NCBI RefSeq assembly: GCF_016834655.1
Contig: NZ_JAENHP010000013.1
Span: 186,001 to 250,000 of the forward strand
Direction: 5' to 3'
DNA from: Paractinoplanes ovalisporus
Lineage (GTDB): Bacteria > Actinomycetota > Actinomycetes > Mycobacteriales > Micromonosporaceae
DNA: 64,000 bases
The notes beneath the pieces are model-generated. The model searched no databases and had not been told where the DNA came from. It saw only the letters and a program-made list of their open reading frames with translations. Each line of letters opens with the position of its first letter. The stretch's first letter is position 1. The position numbers were made by a program, and so were the translations under genes. Positions 31,678 through 41,388 of this stretch are shown here, piece after piece.

Positions 31678-33146
31678 TGGCCGGACGCACCTTCGGCAAC
31701 AAGCTGGCCGCCGGCTTCGGCCTGACCCTGGCGCTGACCCTGATCATGACCGCCACCTCGGTGCTGGCCCTGCGCTACGTGCTGACCACGAAGGACGGCG
31801 TGATCACCTCGGCCCGGGTCAACCTGGTCGGGTCGGAGGCGCTGAGCGCGGCGATGGAGTCGCGCATCGCCGACTACCGCGGCTACCTGCTCAACGGCAG
31901 CGACGAATACCTCGACGCGACCACCCAGGACCGGACCCGGTTCCTCGACGAGGTCGACCGGCTGCGGGCGTCGATCACGGATCCGGGCTCGAAGGAGCGG
32001 CTCGAGGCGGTCGCCGAGGCCGAGGCCAAGCACGCCGCGATCCTGGCGCCGGTGATGGAGCAGCGCGCGAAGCTGACCAGCCTGGTCAACGTCAACCAGC
32101 TCTCCGGCAACGAAGAGGTCAAGGCGGCCCGGATCACGGTGCAGAAGGCGATCGCGGACCTGATCGCCCGGCAGACCACGGTCGTCGACAGCCGCAGCGA
32201 CGCGGCGTCCCAGCGAGCCGTGGAGGCGATGGTCTTCATCATCGCGATCGGCATGGTGCTGATCCTGGCCGCGGCCCTGGTCGCCTGGAAGCTGAGCCGC
32301 GACCTGCGCCGCGAGGTGGGCGCCGCGGTCGGGCACATCCAGAGCTCGTCGGCCCAGCTCGAGGCGGCCGCCGCGCAGCAGGCCTCGGGCGGGCGCGACC
32401 AGGCCAGCGCGATGAACGAGATCACCACGACGATCAGCGAGCTGCTGATCACCTCACGGCAGATCTCGGACAGCGCCCAGCGGGTCTCCAAGATCGCGGA
32501 GGAGACGGCCGACGCGGCCCGCAACGGCGACGCCACCATCGACCAGACCCGCGCCTCGATCGCCGCCATCCGCACCCAGGTCGACCAGATCGTGCAGCAC
32601 ATGCTCGCCCTGGGCGAGAAGTCGCAGCAGATCGGCGGCGTCGTCGACCTGGTGTCGGAGCTGGCCGAGCAGACCAACATCCTGGCCATCAACGCGACCA
32701 TCGAGGCCAGCGGCGCCGGGGAGTGGGGGCGCCGGTTCGCGGTGGTCGCCGAGGAGATCCGCAAGCTGGCCGACCGCACGGCCGGGTCGGCCAAGGAGAT
32801 CCGGGCGCTGATCGAGGACGTCCGGGGCGCGGTGAACACCACCGTGATGGCGACCGAGATCGGCGCCAAGGCGGTCGACTCCGGGTCGCGCAAGTTCGAC
32901 GAGGCGACCAGCTCGTTCCGCCGGATCGCCGACCTGGTCTCCACCACCAGCGACGCCACCCGCGAGATCGAGCTCTCCACGAAACAGCAGACCACCGCCG
33001 TCGAGCAGGTCAACGTCGCCGCCTCGGACACGGCCCGGGTCACCCGCGAGACCGAGTCCAGCGCCGTGCAGACCAAGCAGACCGCCGCGCATCTCTCCAC
33101 GCTCTCCGGCGAGCTGCTGGACCTGGTCGGCACCGGACGTCACTGA
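31674..33146 (+). CDS. Methyl-accepting chemotaxis protein with CHASE3-like sensor (490 aa)
   Basis: Transmembrane receptor. TM1 (about 11-32), an extracellular four-helix CHASE3-like domain (about 35-185, MESRIADYRGYLLNG), TM2 (about 186-208) and a cytoplasmic MCP signalling domain (about 230-490). The hairpin tip reads AEQTNILAINATIEASGAGE, close to consensus but with Ser in place of the usual Ala/Arg. There is little or no HAMP between TM2 and the signalling domain. ATG 31674 overlaps the previous stop. The counterpart of WspA; surface contact is sensed by WspA in Pseudomonas, while the signal here is unknown. Confidence 0.93.
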   Translation: MMAGRTFGNKLAAGFGLTLALTLIMTATSVLALRYVLTTKDGVITSARVNLVGSEALSAAMESRIADYRGYLLNGSDEYLDATTQDRTRFLDEVDRLRASITDPGSKERLEAVAEAEAKHAAILAPVMEQRAKLTSLVNVNQLSGNEEVKAARITVQKAIADLIARQTTVVDSRSDAASQRAVEAMVFIIAIGMVLILAAALVAWKLSRDLRREVGAAVGHIQSSSAQLEAAAAQQASGGRDQASAMNEITTTISELLITSRQISDSAQRVSKIAEETADAARNGDATIDQTRASIAAIRTQVDQIVQHMLALGEKSQQIGGVVDLVSELAEQTNILAINATIEASGAGEWGRRFAVVAEEIRKLADRTAGSAKEIRALIEDVRGAVNTTVMATEIGAKAVDSGSRKFDEATSSFRRIADLVSTTSDATREIELSTKQQTTAVEQVNVAASDTARVTRETESSAVQTKQTAAHLSTLSGELLDLVGTGRH

Positions 33147-33205
33147 TGGCCGAGCCCACATGGTCCTGCCCTCCCGGCCCCGGACGTCGTGAGCGCCGCT
33201 CATGA
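33146..33205 (+). CDS. 19-codon coupling ORF between receptor and CheA
   Basis: ATG 33146 overlaps the receptor stop (TGATG) and its TGA overlaps the CheA ATG (ATGA). It encodes MAEPTWSCPPGPGRRERRS. It bridges an otherwise untranslated 55 bases so that ribosomes can pass directly from receptor to kinase. Confidence 0.45.
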   Translation: MAEPTWSCPPGPGRRERRS

Positions 33206-35343
33206 CCGACCGCGATCCGCTGCGCTATTTCCGGATCGAGGCCCGCGAACTGGTCGACCAGATCAGCGCGGGCGTTCTCGACCTGGACCAGCAGCCGGGG
33301 CCCGACCTGGTGGCCCGGCTGCTGCGGTTCGCGCACACCCTCAAGGGCGCGGCCCGTGTGGTCAAACAGACCGAGATCGCGGACCGGGCCCACGAGTTCG
33401 AGGAGGTGCTGGTCCCGCACCGGGACGAGAGCACTCCGGCGCTCCCGGCCGACGAGATGCGCGAGCTGCTGCGCCTCAACGACGAGATCGCCGGCTTCGT
33501 GACCGCCCTCTCGGCGCCCCCGGCGCCGACCGTGGAGACCCCGCCGGAGGCCGCGCCCGTCCCACCCGCGACACCGCCGCCGGTGGCACCACCACCCGCC
33601 GCGCCGGCTGTGCCCTACGCCGACCCGGCCGCGCCCGAGGGGTTCTCCGAGGCCGCCGCCGATCGGCAGCCGGAACGGGCCGCCACCGCCGACCTGGACG
33701 AGCTGCTCGACGCGATCGGCGAGGCCAGCGCCCGGATCGCGCCGCTGCGCGAGGGCGGCCGCACCCTGGCCCGGCTGCACCGCAACGTGGAGTCGCTGGC
33801 CGACCGTCTGCGGGTGGGCCGCACGACGGTGTCCGATGCGGGCGCCCGCACCGCCATCCGCCGTCTGGCCGCGGATCTGGGCGCGCTCGGCCGCCGCCTG
33901 ACCGACGCCGTCGACCAGGTCGAACGCGAGCTCGACGAGGTGCGGGGCCGGGCCGAGGGGCTGCGCCTGGTGCCGGCCGGCTCCATCTTCACGGCGTTGC
34001 GCCGGGCGGTGCGCGACGCCGCCGACGCCGAGGGCAAGCGGGTCCGGTTCCAGGCCTCGGGCGCCGACGTGCGGATGGGACCCCATCTGCTCAACCTGAT
34101 CAGCGGCGCGTTCCTGCACGTCGTACGGAACGCGGTCGTGCACGGCATCGAACCCGAGGCGCAGCGTCTGGCCGCCGGCAAACCGGCCGAGGGCACGGTC
34201 AGCGTGTTCGTGGAGCGTCGCGGCCGGTACGCCGAGTTCCGCTGCTCCGACGACGGGCGCGGCTTCGACCTGGCCGCCTTGCGCCGCACCGCCGAGGAGC
34301 GCGGCCTGCTGCGCCCCGGAGCCGACGCCGGCCCCCAGGCGCTGATCGACCTGGTGCTGCACGGCGGGATCAGCACCGCGCCCGGGGTCACCGAGGTGGC
34401 GGGCCGCGGCATCGGCATGGACGTGGCCCGGGACGTGGCTCTGCAACTGGGCGGCGAGGTCGCCATCGACAACCGGCCCGGCCAGGGTGCCACCGTACGG
34501 CTGATCGTGCCGTTGACCCTGCTCAGCATGAACGGGTTGATCGTCGAGGCCGGCGGCACGACCGCGACGATGCCGCTGGACGCCGTGCGCCGCTGCGTGC
34601 GCCTGGCCGCCGAGGAGATGACCGCCGCCACCGCCACCGCCCGGCTCGCGCACGAGGGCGAGGTGTTGCCGTTCCTGCCGCTGGCCGGCGTCCTGCACGC
34701 CACCCCGGACGACGAGGCCGGGCCCGGATCGGGGGTCGCCGTGGTGCTCGCCGCCGACCGCGACACGGTGGCGATCGGCGTCGACCGCCTGGCCGGCATC
34801 ACCACCCTGGTCGCCCGCCCGCTGCCCGACCTGGCACCGGCCGCGCCGGTGATCGCCAGCGTCTCGATCGACCTGGACGGCAACCCCCGGCTCGTGCTGG
34901 ACGCGCACGGGCTGGTCGCGGAGGCCCGCCAGGAGAGCGCGGCGGCCCGGGGCGACGGCCAGAACAACGCCCGGCCCAAGATGCCCATCCTGGTCGTGGA
35001 CGACTCGCTGACCACCCGCATGCTCGAGCGCAGCATCCTCGAGTCGGCCGGCTACGAGGTCGACCTGGCCGCGTCGGGTGAGGAGGGCCTGGAACGGGCG
35101 CGCAGCCGCGAGTACGGCCTGTTCCTCTCCGACATCGACATGCCCGGCATCGACGGCTTCACGTTCGTCGCCCGGGTCAAGGCCAACCCGCAGCTGGCCC
35201 ACGTGCCGGCGATCCTGGTGAGCTCGCGGGCCAGCGCCGAGGACAAGCGCAAGGGCACCGAGGTGGGCGCGTCGGCCTACGTGATCAAGGGCGAGTTCAA
35301 CCAGGAGGAGCTGCTCGCCCACATCCGGAGGCTGATCCTCTGA
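33202..35343 (+). CDS. cheA: Hybrid CheA histidine kinase with C-terminal receiver (713 aa)
   Basis: Central kinase. HPt domain with phosphoacceptor His45 in RFAHTLKGAARVV; a Pro-rich linker (about 105-140); dimerisation helices; HATPase with HVVRNAVVHGIEPE and GRGIGMDVARD; CheW-like domain (about 430-570); and a receiver (about 593-713) with DD, the acceptor Asp in LSDIDMPGIDGF and the late Lys. The CheA-REC fusion is typical of WspE-type systems. ATG 33202 overlaps the 19-codon ORF, and its stop overlaps the CheB ATG. Confidence 0.95.
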   Translation: MTDRDPLRYFRIEARELVDQISAGVLDLDQQPGPDLVARLLRFAHTLKGAARVVKQTEIADRAHEFEEVLVPHRDESTPALPADEMRELLRLNDEIAGFVTALSAPPAPTVETPPEAAPVPPATPPPVAPPPAAPAVPYADPAAPEGFSEAAADRQPERAATADLDELLDAIGEASARIAPLREGGRTLARLHRNVESLADRLRVGRTTVSDAGARTAIRRLAADLGALGRRLTDAVDQVERELDEVRGRAEGLRLVPAGSIFTALRRAVRDAADAEGKRVRFQASGADVRMGPHLLNLISGAFLHVVRNAVVHGIEPEAQRLAAGKPAEGTVSVFVERRGRYAEFRCSDDGRGFDLAALRRTAEERGLLRPGADAGPQALIDLVLHGGISTAPGVTEVAGRGIGMDVARDVALQLGGEVAIDNRPGQGATVRLIVPLTLLSMNGLIVEAGGTTATMPLDAVRRCVRLAAEEMTAATATARLAHEGEVLPFLPLAGVLHATPDDEAGPGSGVAVVLAADRDTVAIGVDRLAGITTLVARPLPDLAPAAPVIASVSIDLDGNPRLVLDAHGLVAEARQESAAARGDGQNNARPKMPILVVDDSLTTRMLERSILESAGYEVDLAASGEEGLERARSREYGLFLSDIDMPGIDGFTFVARVKANPQLAHVPAILVSSRASAEDKRKGTEVGASAYVIKGEFNQEELLAHIRRLIL

Positions 35344-36455
35344 TGATCCGTGTCCTGCTCGTGGAGGATTCCGCGACCATGCGCCACCACCTGCGCGAGT
35401 CGCTCGCCGCCGACCCGGAACTGCAGGTCGTGGGCGAGGCGACCGACGGCGGCGACGCGGTCGCGATGGTGGCCCGCCTGCGTCCCGACGTGGTCACGAT
35501 GGACATGATGCTGCCCACGATGAGCGGCCTGGTCGCCACCGAGCACATCATGGCCGAGCACCCGACGCCGATCCTGGTCGTCTCCTCGGCCGACCGCAAG
35601 GAGCTGTTCAGCACCTACAACGCGCTCGCCGCGGGCGCGGTCGACGTGCTGGAGAAGCCGCGCGGCGACGCCACCGACGCCGACTGGGGGCGGCGGCTGT
35701 GCGCGGCCGTACGGCTCGTCTCCCGCATCCGGGTGATCACCCATCCGCGGGCCCGTCTCGACGGTCGCGGCCGCCCCGGCGCCCCAGAGGTGCTGACGCC
35801 ACTGCCGTCGTCGCTGCCGTCGTCGCCGCCGTCATCGCCGTTGTCGCTGCCCCTGTCGGCGCCCAAGGAGACGCTGCACGCGGTGGCGCTGGGCTCGTCG
35901 ACGGGCGGGCCGGGCGCGCTGACCGAGCTGCTGCGGGCGCTGCCGGCCGGGTTCCGCCCGCCGGTCCTGTGCGTGCAGCACATCGCGGCCAGCGAGCCGT
36001 TCGCCGTGGCCTTCTCGGACTGGCTGGCCGGGCAGACCGGGCGCGACGTGAGCTATGCCCGCGACCGTACGCCGCTGGCCTCGGCCGCGGGCCGGGTGCT
36101 GCTGGCCCCGCCCGACCGTCACATGCTGGTGCGCGACGGCCTGGTGCGGCTCAGCGACGCGCCGCCCCGGCACTCCTGCCGCCCGTCGGTCGACGTGCTG
36201 TTCGAGTCGATCGCGGCCGAGTACGGCCCGTCGGCCGCGGGCTGCCTGCTGACCGGGATGGGCCGCGACGGCGCCGAGGGGCTGCTGATGATGCGGGGCC
36301 GGGGTGCGGTCACGTTCGCCCAGGACGAGGCGAGCTGCGTGGTCTACGGGATGCCCCGCGAGGCCGCCCTGCTCGGCGCGGCCGTCCACGTGCTGCCGCC
36401 GGCCCGGATCGCCGCCAAGCTCACCGAGCTCCAGCTCGCGGGGAGCCGGCGATGA
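35343..36455 (+). CDS. cheB: CheB methylesterase (370 aa)
   Basis: Response-regulator methylesterase that resets receptor methylation. Receiver (1-120) with Asp54 in VTMDMMLPTMSG; a low-complexity Ser/Pro/Leu linker (about 150-178); CheB catalytic domain with GSSTGGPGAL (nucleophile Ser), QHIAASE (His) and LLTGMGRDGAEGL (Asp). All three catalytic residues are present. ATG 35343 overlaps the CheA stop and the end overlaps the next ATG. Counterpart of WspF. Confidence 0.95.
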   Translation: MIRVLLVEDSATMRHHLRESLAADPELQVVGEATDGGDAVAMVARLRPDVVTMDMMLPTMSGLVATEHIMAEHPTPILVVSSADRKELFSTYNALAAGAVDVLEKPRGDATDADWGRRLCAAVRLVSRIRVITHPRARLDGRGRPGAPEVLTPLPSSLPSSPPSSPLSLPLSAPKETLHAVALGSSTGGPGALTELLRALPAGFRPPVLCVQHIAASEPFAVAFSDWLAGQTGRDVSYARDRTPLASAAGRVLLAPPDRHMLVRDGLVRLSDAPPRHSCRPSVDVLFESIAAEYGPSAAGCLLTGMGRDGAEGLLMMRGRGAVTFAQDEASCVVYGMPREAALLGAAVHVLPPARIAAKLTELQLAGSRR

Positions 36456-38446
36456 ACCACCGGGTGCTGATCGTCGACGACAGCCTGACCGTCCGCATGG
36501 ACCTGCACGAGGTGTTCGAGGCGGACGGCTTCGGCACGATCCTGTGCGCGACCGGCGCCGAGGCGCGGGCGGCCTTCACCACCGGCGAGTTCGACGCGGC
36601 GGTACTCGACGTGATGCTGCCCGACGCCGACGGCCTCGAACTGCTCACCGAGCTGCGCGGCATGCCGAGCCGGGCCGACGTGGTGACCGTGCTGCTGAGC
36701 AGCGTGGACGAGGTGGCCGACCGGCTCGCGGGGCTGCGCATCGGGGCCGACGAGTACGTCGGGAAGCCGTACGACGCGGGGTATGTCGTGGCCCGGGTGC
36801 GGCAGTTGCTGGGCGACGGGCCGAGCCGCCTCGACGACCGCACCCAGGTGCTGATCGTCGACGACAGCATGACGTTCCGGGAACAGCTGCGGGAGCTGCT
36901 CGAGGGTGAGGGCTACGCCGTGCTGACCGCCCCCAGCGGCGAGGAGGGCCTGCGCATGGCGGCCGACCGCCGCCCGCACGCGGTGATCGTCGACGGCGTG
37001 ATGCCGGGCATCGACGGCGCCACGGTGATCCGCCGGATCCGGCTCGACCCGGCGCTGCGCGACACCCCGTGCATCCTGATGACCGCGGCCGACGACTACG
37101 CCACCGAGCTGCAGATGCTCGACGCCGGGGCCGACGCGTTCGTACGCAAGCAGCAGAACCTGGCGATCGTGCCGGCCAAGCTGAACGCGGTCCTGCGGCA
37201 GAGCTCCGAGCAGCTGCCCATCGAGGTCACCGGCAGCTCGCACGGCCCGAGCAAGGTGCTGGCGCTGACCCCCGACCGGCTGCGGCTGGCCGACCTGGCC
37301 GCGGCGTTGCAGGGGCAGGGCTACGACGTGATCCAGGTGGCCGACACCGGCGACGCGCTCGACCTGCTCACCGAGCAGCCGGTCGACTGCATCGTGCTCG
37401 GGCTCGGCCCCGGCGGCGATCTGGGGGCCGAGGCGTGCCGGCGGATCAAGGAGGTGCCGCGGATCGGGGAGACACCGATCGTGATGACCGGCGCCACCGA
37501 CGACGACATGCTGACCTGCCTGGCGTCGGGGGCGGACGACTACGTGCGGGCCGACTCGGCCGCCGAGGCGTTGCATGCCCATGTGCGTACGCAGATCCGC
37601 CGCAAGCAGTCGCACGACGAGAGCCGCCGCATCCGCGAGGAGCTGATGCGCCGTGAGCTGGACGCGGCCGAGGAGCGGTCGGCCCGGCAGCTCGCCGAGA
37701 CCCGGGCGGCGCTGGTCGAGGAACTGGAGTGGCGCAACCGGGAGCTGGAGGCGTTCTCCGGCTCGGTGTCGCACGACCTGCGCGGGCCGTTGCAGGTGAT
37801 CAGCAGCTTCGCCGAGCACATGCTGGACGACGAGGACGAGCCGCTGGGCGCCGAGGCCCGCCGCCGCCTGAGCCGCATCCAGGCCGCCGCGCACCGGATG
37901 GCCGACCTGGTCGAGTCGCTGCTGATCCTGGCCCGGGCCAGCCGGGGTGATCTGCGCCGGACCGAGTTCGACATGACCGCGACCACGTGGTCGGTGATCG
38001 GCGAGGTGGAGGCCCGCGACCCCGAGCACAAGGTCGCGTTCACGGTGGCCGAGGGGATGGGCGCCGACGCCGACGAGGGCCTGGTCCGGGTCATCCTGGA
38101 GAACCTGATCAACAACGCGGTCAAGTTCACCCGCAAGGTCGAGCACCCGGCGATCGAGGTCGGCCTGGCCCCGGCCGGGTTCTATGTGCGCGACAACGGC
38201 GCCGGGTTCCCGGCCGGCAAGGCGGGCGAGCTGTTCCGGCCGTTCGCCCGGCTGCACAGCGCCGAGGACTTCCCCGGCACCGGCATCGGCCTGACCACCG
38301 TGCACCGGGCCGTCGAGCGTCACGGCGGCGAGATCTGGGCCGAGGGCGAGAACGGCCGGGGCGCGACGTTCTGGTTCACGCTGCCCCCGGAGAGCGGCCC
38401 GGGGGCGTCGCCGGACCGGCGGGCTCAGGCCCGCCGGCACGGCTGA
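36452..38446 (+). CDS. Triple-receiver hybrid histidine kinase, output of the chemosensory operon (664 aa)
   Basis: Receivers at about 1-120 (Asp in VLDVMLPDADG), 127-245 (Asp in IVDGVMPGIDG) and 258-385; the third reads CIVLGLGPGGD where the acceptor Asp should be, so it is a pseudo-receiver. A coiled coil (about 390-425), HisKA with SVSHDLRGPLQVI (about 434-446), and HATPase with NLINNAVKF and DNGAGFP follow. Wsp systems end in a REC-GGDEF protein; here a REC-REC-REC-kinase takes that place, so the signal probably passes to another, unlinked regulator. ATG 36452 overlaps the CheB stop. Confidence 0.93.
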   Translation: MNHRVLIVDDSLTVRMDLHEVFEADGFGTILCATGAEARAAFTTGEFDAAVLDVMLPDADGLELLTELRGMPSRADVVTVLLSSVDEVADRLAGLRIGADEYVGKPYDAGYVVARVRQLLGDGPSRLDDRTQVLIVDDSMTFREQLRELLEGEGYAVLTAPSGEEGLRMAADRRPHAVIVDGVMPGIDGATVIRRIRLDPALRDTPCILMTAADDYATELQMLDAGADAFVRKQQNLAIVPAKLNAVLRQSSEQLPIEVTGSSHGPSKVLALTPDRLRLADLAAALQGQGYDVIQVADTGDALDLLTEQPVDCIVLGLGPGGDLGAEACRRIKEVPRIGETPIVMTGATDDDMLTCLASGADDYVRADSAAEALHAHVRTQIRRKQSHDESRRIREELMRRELDAAEERSARQLAETRAALVEELEWRNRELEAFSGSVSHDLRGPLQVISSFAEHMLDDEDEPLGAEARRRLSRIQAAAHRMADLVESLLILARASRGDLRRTEFDMTATTWSVIGEVEARDPEHKVAFTVAEGMGADADEGLVRVILENLINNAVKFTRKVEHPAIEVGLAPAGFYVRDNGAGFPAGKAGELFRPFARLHSAEDFPGTGIGLTTVHRAVERHGGEIWAEGENGRGATFWFTLPPESGPGASPDRRAQARRHG

Positions 38447-38458
38447 ACGGCCGAACCG

Positions 38459-40672
38459 TCAGGGGACGTAGGTGAGGCCGTCCGAGATGACCGTGGGACG
38501 GCCGCTCGTGCCGGCGACCACGACCGAGACGGTGTGGGTCTTGGCGGTCAGGGCGCGCACCCACAGCGTCTGGCGGTGGACCGTGCCCGAGGCCTTGGTG
38601 TCGACCGTGGCCACCTTGACCCCGTCCACATAGACGGAGGCGACACCCGTGGCGGACGTACGGGTGAAGGTCAGCGCCGCCGAACGCCCGGTGAACGTGT
38701 AGGCCAGCTTGGCGTTCTTCGCCGACGCGGCCAGCGCCCGGCCGCCCAGATAGGTCGAGGCCACCCGCGGCGACCACGTGCCGGTGGCCTTGGCCGACGT
38801 CTCGGGCATCTGGGTGATCGTCTTGACGAGCGACCCCTTGCCGATGTTCCCGGCCCAGTCGCGGGCCTCCACGGTGTAGGTCACCGGGGTGCCCGGCTTC
38901 ACCGTCGGGTACCAGACCGTCGACGTGGCGCCGAGCGCGACCGCGGCCGGTGAGGTCACCTTCTGAGCGAACACCTTGACGTTGTCGGCCGAGCGGAACG
39001 TCACCGTGACCGGCACCGCGGTGGTCGAGTAGGTGCCGGTGCGCAGCGCGACCGCGGGGGCGGCCGGGAACGTCGGGGCGCTGCGGTCGCCGAACACCTT
39101 GATCGACGGGGTCACGTCGGCCGCGCCGGTCGCGTGCACCACCCTCACGGCCAAGGTGTGGGCGCCGACCGGGATGTCGACGTCGGTCGAGCGCTCGACG
39201 TTGCCGGTGAGGGTCCTGGTGACCTGGTTGTCGAGCAGGATGTCGTAGCGGCCCACGTTGCCGAGGTCGCCGCCGAGGTTCCAGGACAGCCGGGCCGTCG
39301 TGCGCACGTAGTAGCTGCCGGTCGCGCTGACCAGCGGCCCGCCGGTCAGGCCGGTGATGGCCAGCCCGGGCAGCAGGGCGCGGGCCCGGATCACGCCCAT
39401 CAGCGGATACATCGAGTTGCCGGGGCAGGCGGTCTGCGCGGCGTCCCGGTGACCGGACAGGCGCGGGAGCATCACCTTGGTGCCGAGCGGCCACTTGCCG
39501 GCCACGCCCGCCGTCATCTCGACCGAACCCGAGGCGTCATTCCCGTACGCGGCCAGGCGTGCCGCCGCGAGCTCAGCGATCTTCGTGAGGGCGATCTGGG
39601 TCGGCCGGACGCTCGTGTAGTCGCCCAGCAGCGCGATGCCGACCGAGCCGGTGTTGAAGCCGGCCACGTGCGCGCCGACGACCGCCTTGGTCACGCCGCC
39701 CCCGCGGCCCTCGAACACCGTGCCGCACTGGTCGACCACGAAGTTGTAGCCGAGGTCGTCGAAACCGTCGTCGATGTCGTTGGCCATGATGCTGCGGATC
39801 TGCGACGCCGACTGGGCGCATGGCACCTGCTTGACCGCGGTGTGGTGCACGAAGACCATCTTCACGCCGTCGGCGGCGATGGCCGGGGGCGCCTTGACAC
39901 TCTTCTCGTCGGCGCCCCAGCCCGCCCGCGAGACGATGGCGGGCATCGCAGCCGCCTTGATGGGCGCCGGCCCAGCCGGCGCCTTCGTGGTCGGGGCCGG
40001 AACGGTCGGGGCCGCGGTGGTGGGACCGGTGGTCGCCTGCTCCTCCGGCTGCGCGGGCGGGGGCGGGCTGGTGTCGACGGTCGGCCCGGCGCTGGTGGGC
40101 ACCGCGAGCGGCACGCCGCCACCGACGCCCCCACTGGTCGGGTTGTCGGGGTCGATCAGCTTGAGACGCAGCCCGGCCGGCAGCGCTGCGGAGCCGGACA
40201 CCCGGACGGCCACGCCGTCGGACGGCCCGGCCCAGATCGGCTCGGTGCGGCCGCGCAGCTGGGCCAGCTCGCCCGGCTGGTCGACCGCGGCCTCGGCCAC
40301 CTTCAGCGACTGCCAGCCGCTCCAGGCGCCGTTCGCGGCGTTGCGGGTGCGCACCTGCACGGTGCCCGCGGGCTTGTCCTTCGGGCTCGTCCAGTTGACG
40401 CTGACCAGGCTGAACCGCTTGGTGGTACGCGGCGGCAGCGTGCGCGACGAGCCGAGCCTGGTCAGGTCGAGGGCGTTGAGCGTGGTGCGCCCGGCCGGTT
40501 TCGCCGGGGCCGAGCCCGGGGCCGAGGCGGCCGGGGCTGCCGGCACCGAGGCGATCGTCTCCGGCAGCGACGCCGGGGCGGCCGAGGACGGCCAGGTCAG
40601 GACGGCCACGCCGCCACCCGCGGCCAGCACCGCGACGGCGGCGCCCACCCCTATCACCAGTCGACGTCCCAC
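38459..40672 (-). CDS. Secreted PGRP/amidase_2-type N-acetylmuramoyl-L-alanine amidase with beta-domains (737 aa)
   Basis: Cell-wall hydrolase. Signal/anchor (about 5-30), a Pro/Ala-rich stretch, a beta domain (about 60-175), a linker rich in Pro and Thr, then a PGRP-like amidase (about 243-435) with Zn ligands in VFVHHTA, SGHRDAAQTACPG and the YNFVVDQCGTVFEGRG motif. The C-terminal 300 residues form two or three Ig-like beta domains. GTG 40672 follows GGGGGAG, a strong ribosome site. The two stops of this gene and the chemosensory kinase are 12 bases apart with no hairpin. Confidence 0.9.
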   Translation of the reverse strand: MGRRLVIGVGAAVAVLAAGGGVAVLTWPSSAAPASLPETIASVPAAPAASAPGSAPAKPAGRTTLNALDLTRLGSSRTLPPRTTKRFSLVSVNWTSPKDKPAGTVQVRTRNAANGAWSGWQSLKVAEAAVDQPGELAQLRGRTEPIWAGPSDGVAVRVSGSAALPAGLRLKLIDPDNPTSGGVGGGVPLAVPTSAGPTVDTSPPPPAQPEEQATTGPTTAAPTVPAPTTKAPAGPAPIKAAAMPAIVSRAGWGADEKSVKAPPAIAADGVKMVFVHHTAVKQVPCAQSASQIRSIMANDIDDGFDDLGYNFVVDQCGTVFEGRGGGVTKAVVGAHVAGFNTGSVGIALLGDYTSVRPTQIALTKIAELAAARLAAYGNDASGSVEMTAGVAGKWPLGTKVMLPRLSGHRDAAQTACPGNSMYPLMGVIRARALLPGLAITGLTGGPLVSATGSYYVRTTARLSWNLGGDLGNVGRYDILLDNQVTRTLTGNVERSTDVDIPVGAHTLAVRVVHATGAADVTPSIKVFGDRSAPTFPAAPAVALRTGTYSTTAVPVTVTFRSADNVKVFAQKVTSPAAVALGATSTVWYPTVKPGTPVTYTVEARDWAGNIGKGSLVKTITQMPETSAKATGTWSPRVASTYLGGRALAASAKNAKLAYTFTGRSAALTFTRTSATGVASVYVDGVKVATVDTKASGTVHRQTLWVRALTAKTHTVSVVVAGTSGRPTVISDGLTYVP

Positions 40673-40725
40673 TGCGCTCCCCCGTTGATCTCAGCGAACC
40701 GCGCGTGAGGGTATCGAATGATTCC

Positions 40726-41358
40726 TCAGCCTGGTGCCCCGAACCAGGGCCGGCAGGGATCGAATCCGTCGATGGTCACGTCGGCGCCGGTCCATTGATC
40801 CGCAGTGAGGCGGAAATGCTGTAGTTCGGCCACGTCACCCCCGGTGTCGACGATGCGGCTGACGCCGTTCTCCGAGTAGCCGACCCGGCGCGAGACACCG
40901 AGCGAGGCGGCGTTGGTGACGGTGGCCGAGGTGATCGCGGCCGCGGCCCCGAGCGGGCCGAACGCGAACTGGAGCATCGCCGTGCGCATCGCCACCCCGA
41001 CCCCACGACCGCGGACCTCGCGGATCAGCCAGGACGCCGAATCCACCGTACGGAGTCTCGGGAAGTTGTCGCCCTCGAGCGTCTGCACGCCGACCAGCTC
41101 GTCGCTGTAGGCGACCGCGAAGTGCAGCACCCACGATTCCGGGTCCCAGGTGCCGAGCGCCTTCCAGTAGCCCTGGCAGAACAGGCGCCGCTCGTTGGCC
41201 GCCATGTCCTGCGACGCGAACAGCGCCAGCCGGGGGTCGTGCCCGACGTCGTCCGGCAGCGCCGCGGCCAGGTGCGGGAGGTCGTCCTCGCGCATCGGCC
41301 GCAGCACCACGTCGCGGAAGGCCAGCCGGAGACCGAACAGGGGCCAGTATTCGTCCAT
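40726..41358 (-). CDS. GNAT family N-acetyltransferase (210 aa)
   Basis: GNAT fold of the RimJ/RimL type: LRLAFRDVVLRPMREDDLPHL at the start, the acetyl-CoA motif REVRGRGVGVAMRTAML (about 113-130) and N-A-AS-GVSRRVGYSENG. ATG 41358 begins the fold. The substrate is unknown; such enzymes acetylate protein N-termini, antibiotics or small amines. It is 54 bases downstream of the amidase start on the same strand but has no shared promoter sign. Confidence 0.9.
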   Translation of the reverse strand: MDEYWPLFGLRLAFRDVVLRPMREDDLPHLAAALPDDVGHDPRLALFASQDMAANERRLFCQGYWKALGTWDPESWVLHFAVAYSDELVGVQTLEGDNFPRLRTVDSASWLIREVRGRGVGVAMRTAMLQFAFGPLGAAAAITSATVTNAASLGVSRRVGYSENGVSRIVDTGGDVAELQHFRLTADQWTGADVTIDGFDPCRPWFGAPG

Positions 41359-41388
41359 CCCTGCGGTATATCCGGCCGGCCTTTCGCG

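Noticed and set aside
33040..35322. 760-codon minus-strand frame opposite CheA
   Set aside because: Shadow of CheA; all catalytic motifs are on the plus strand.
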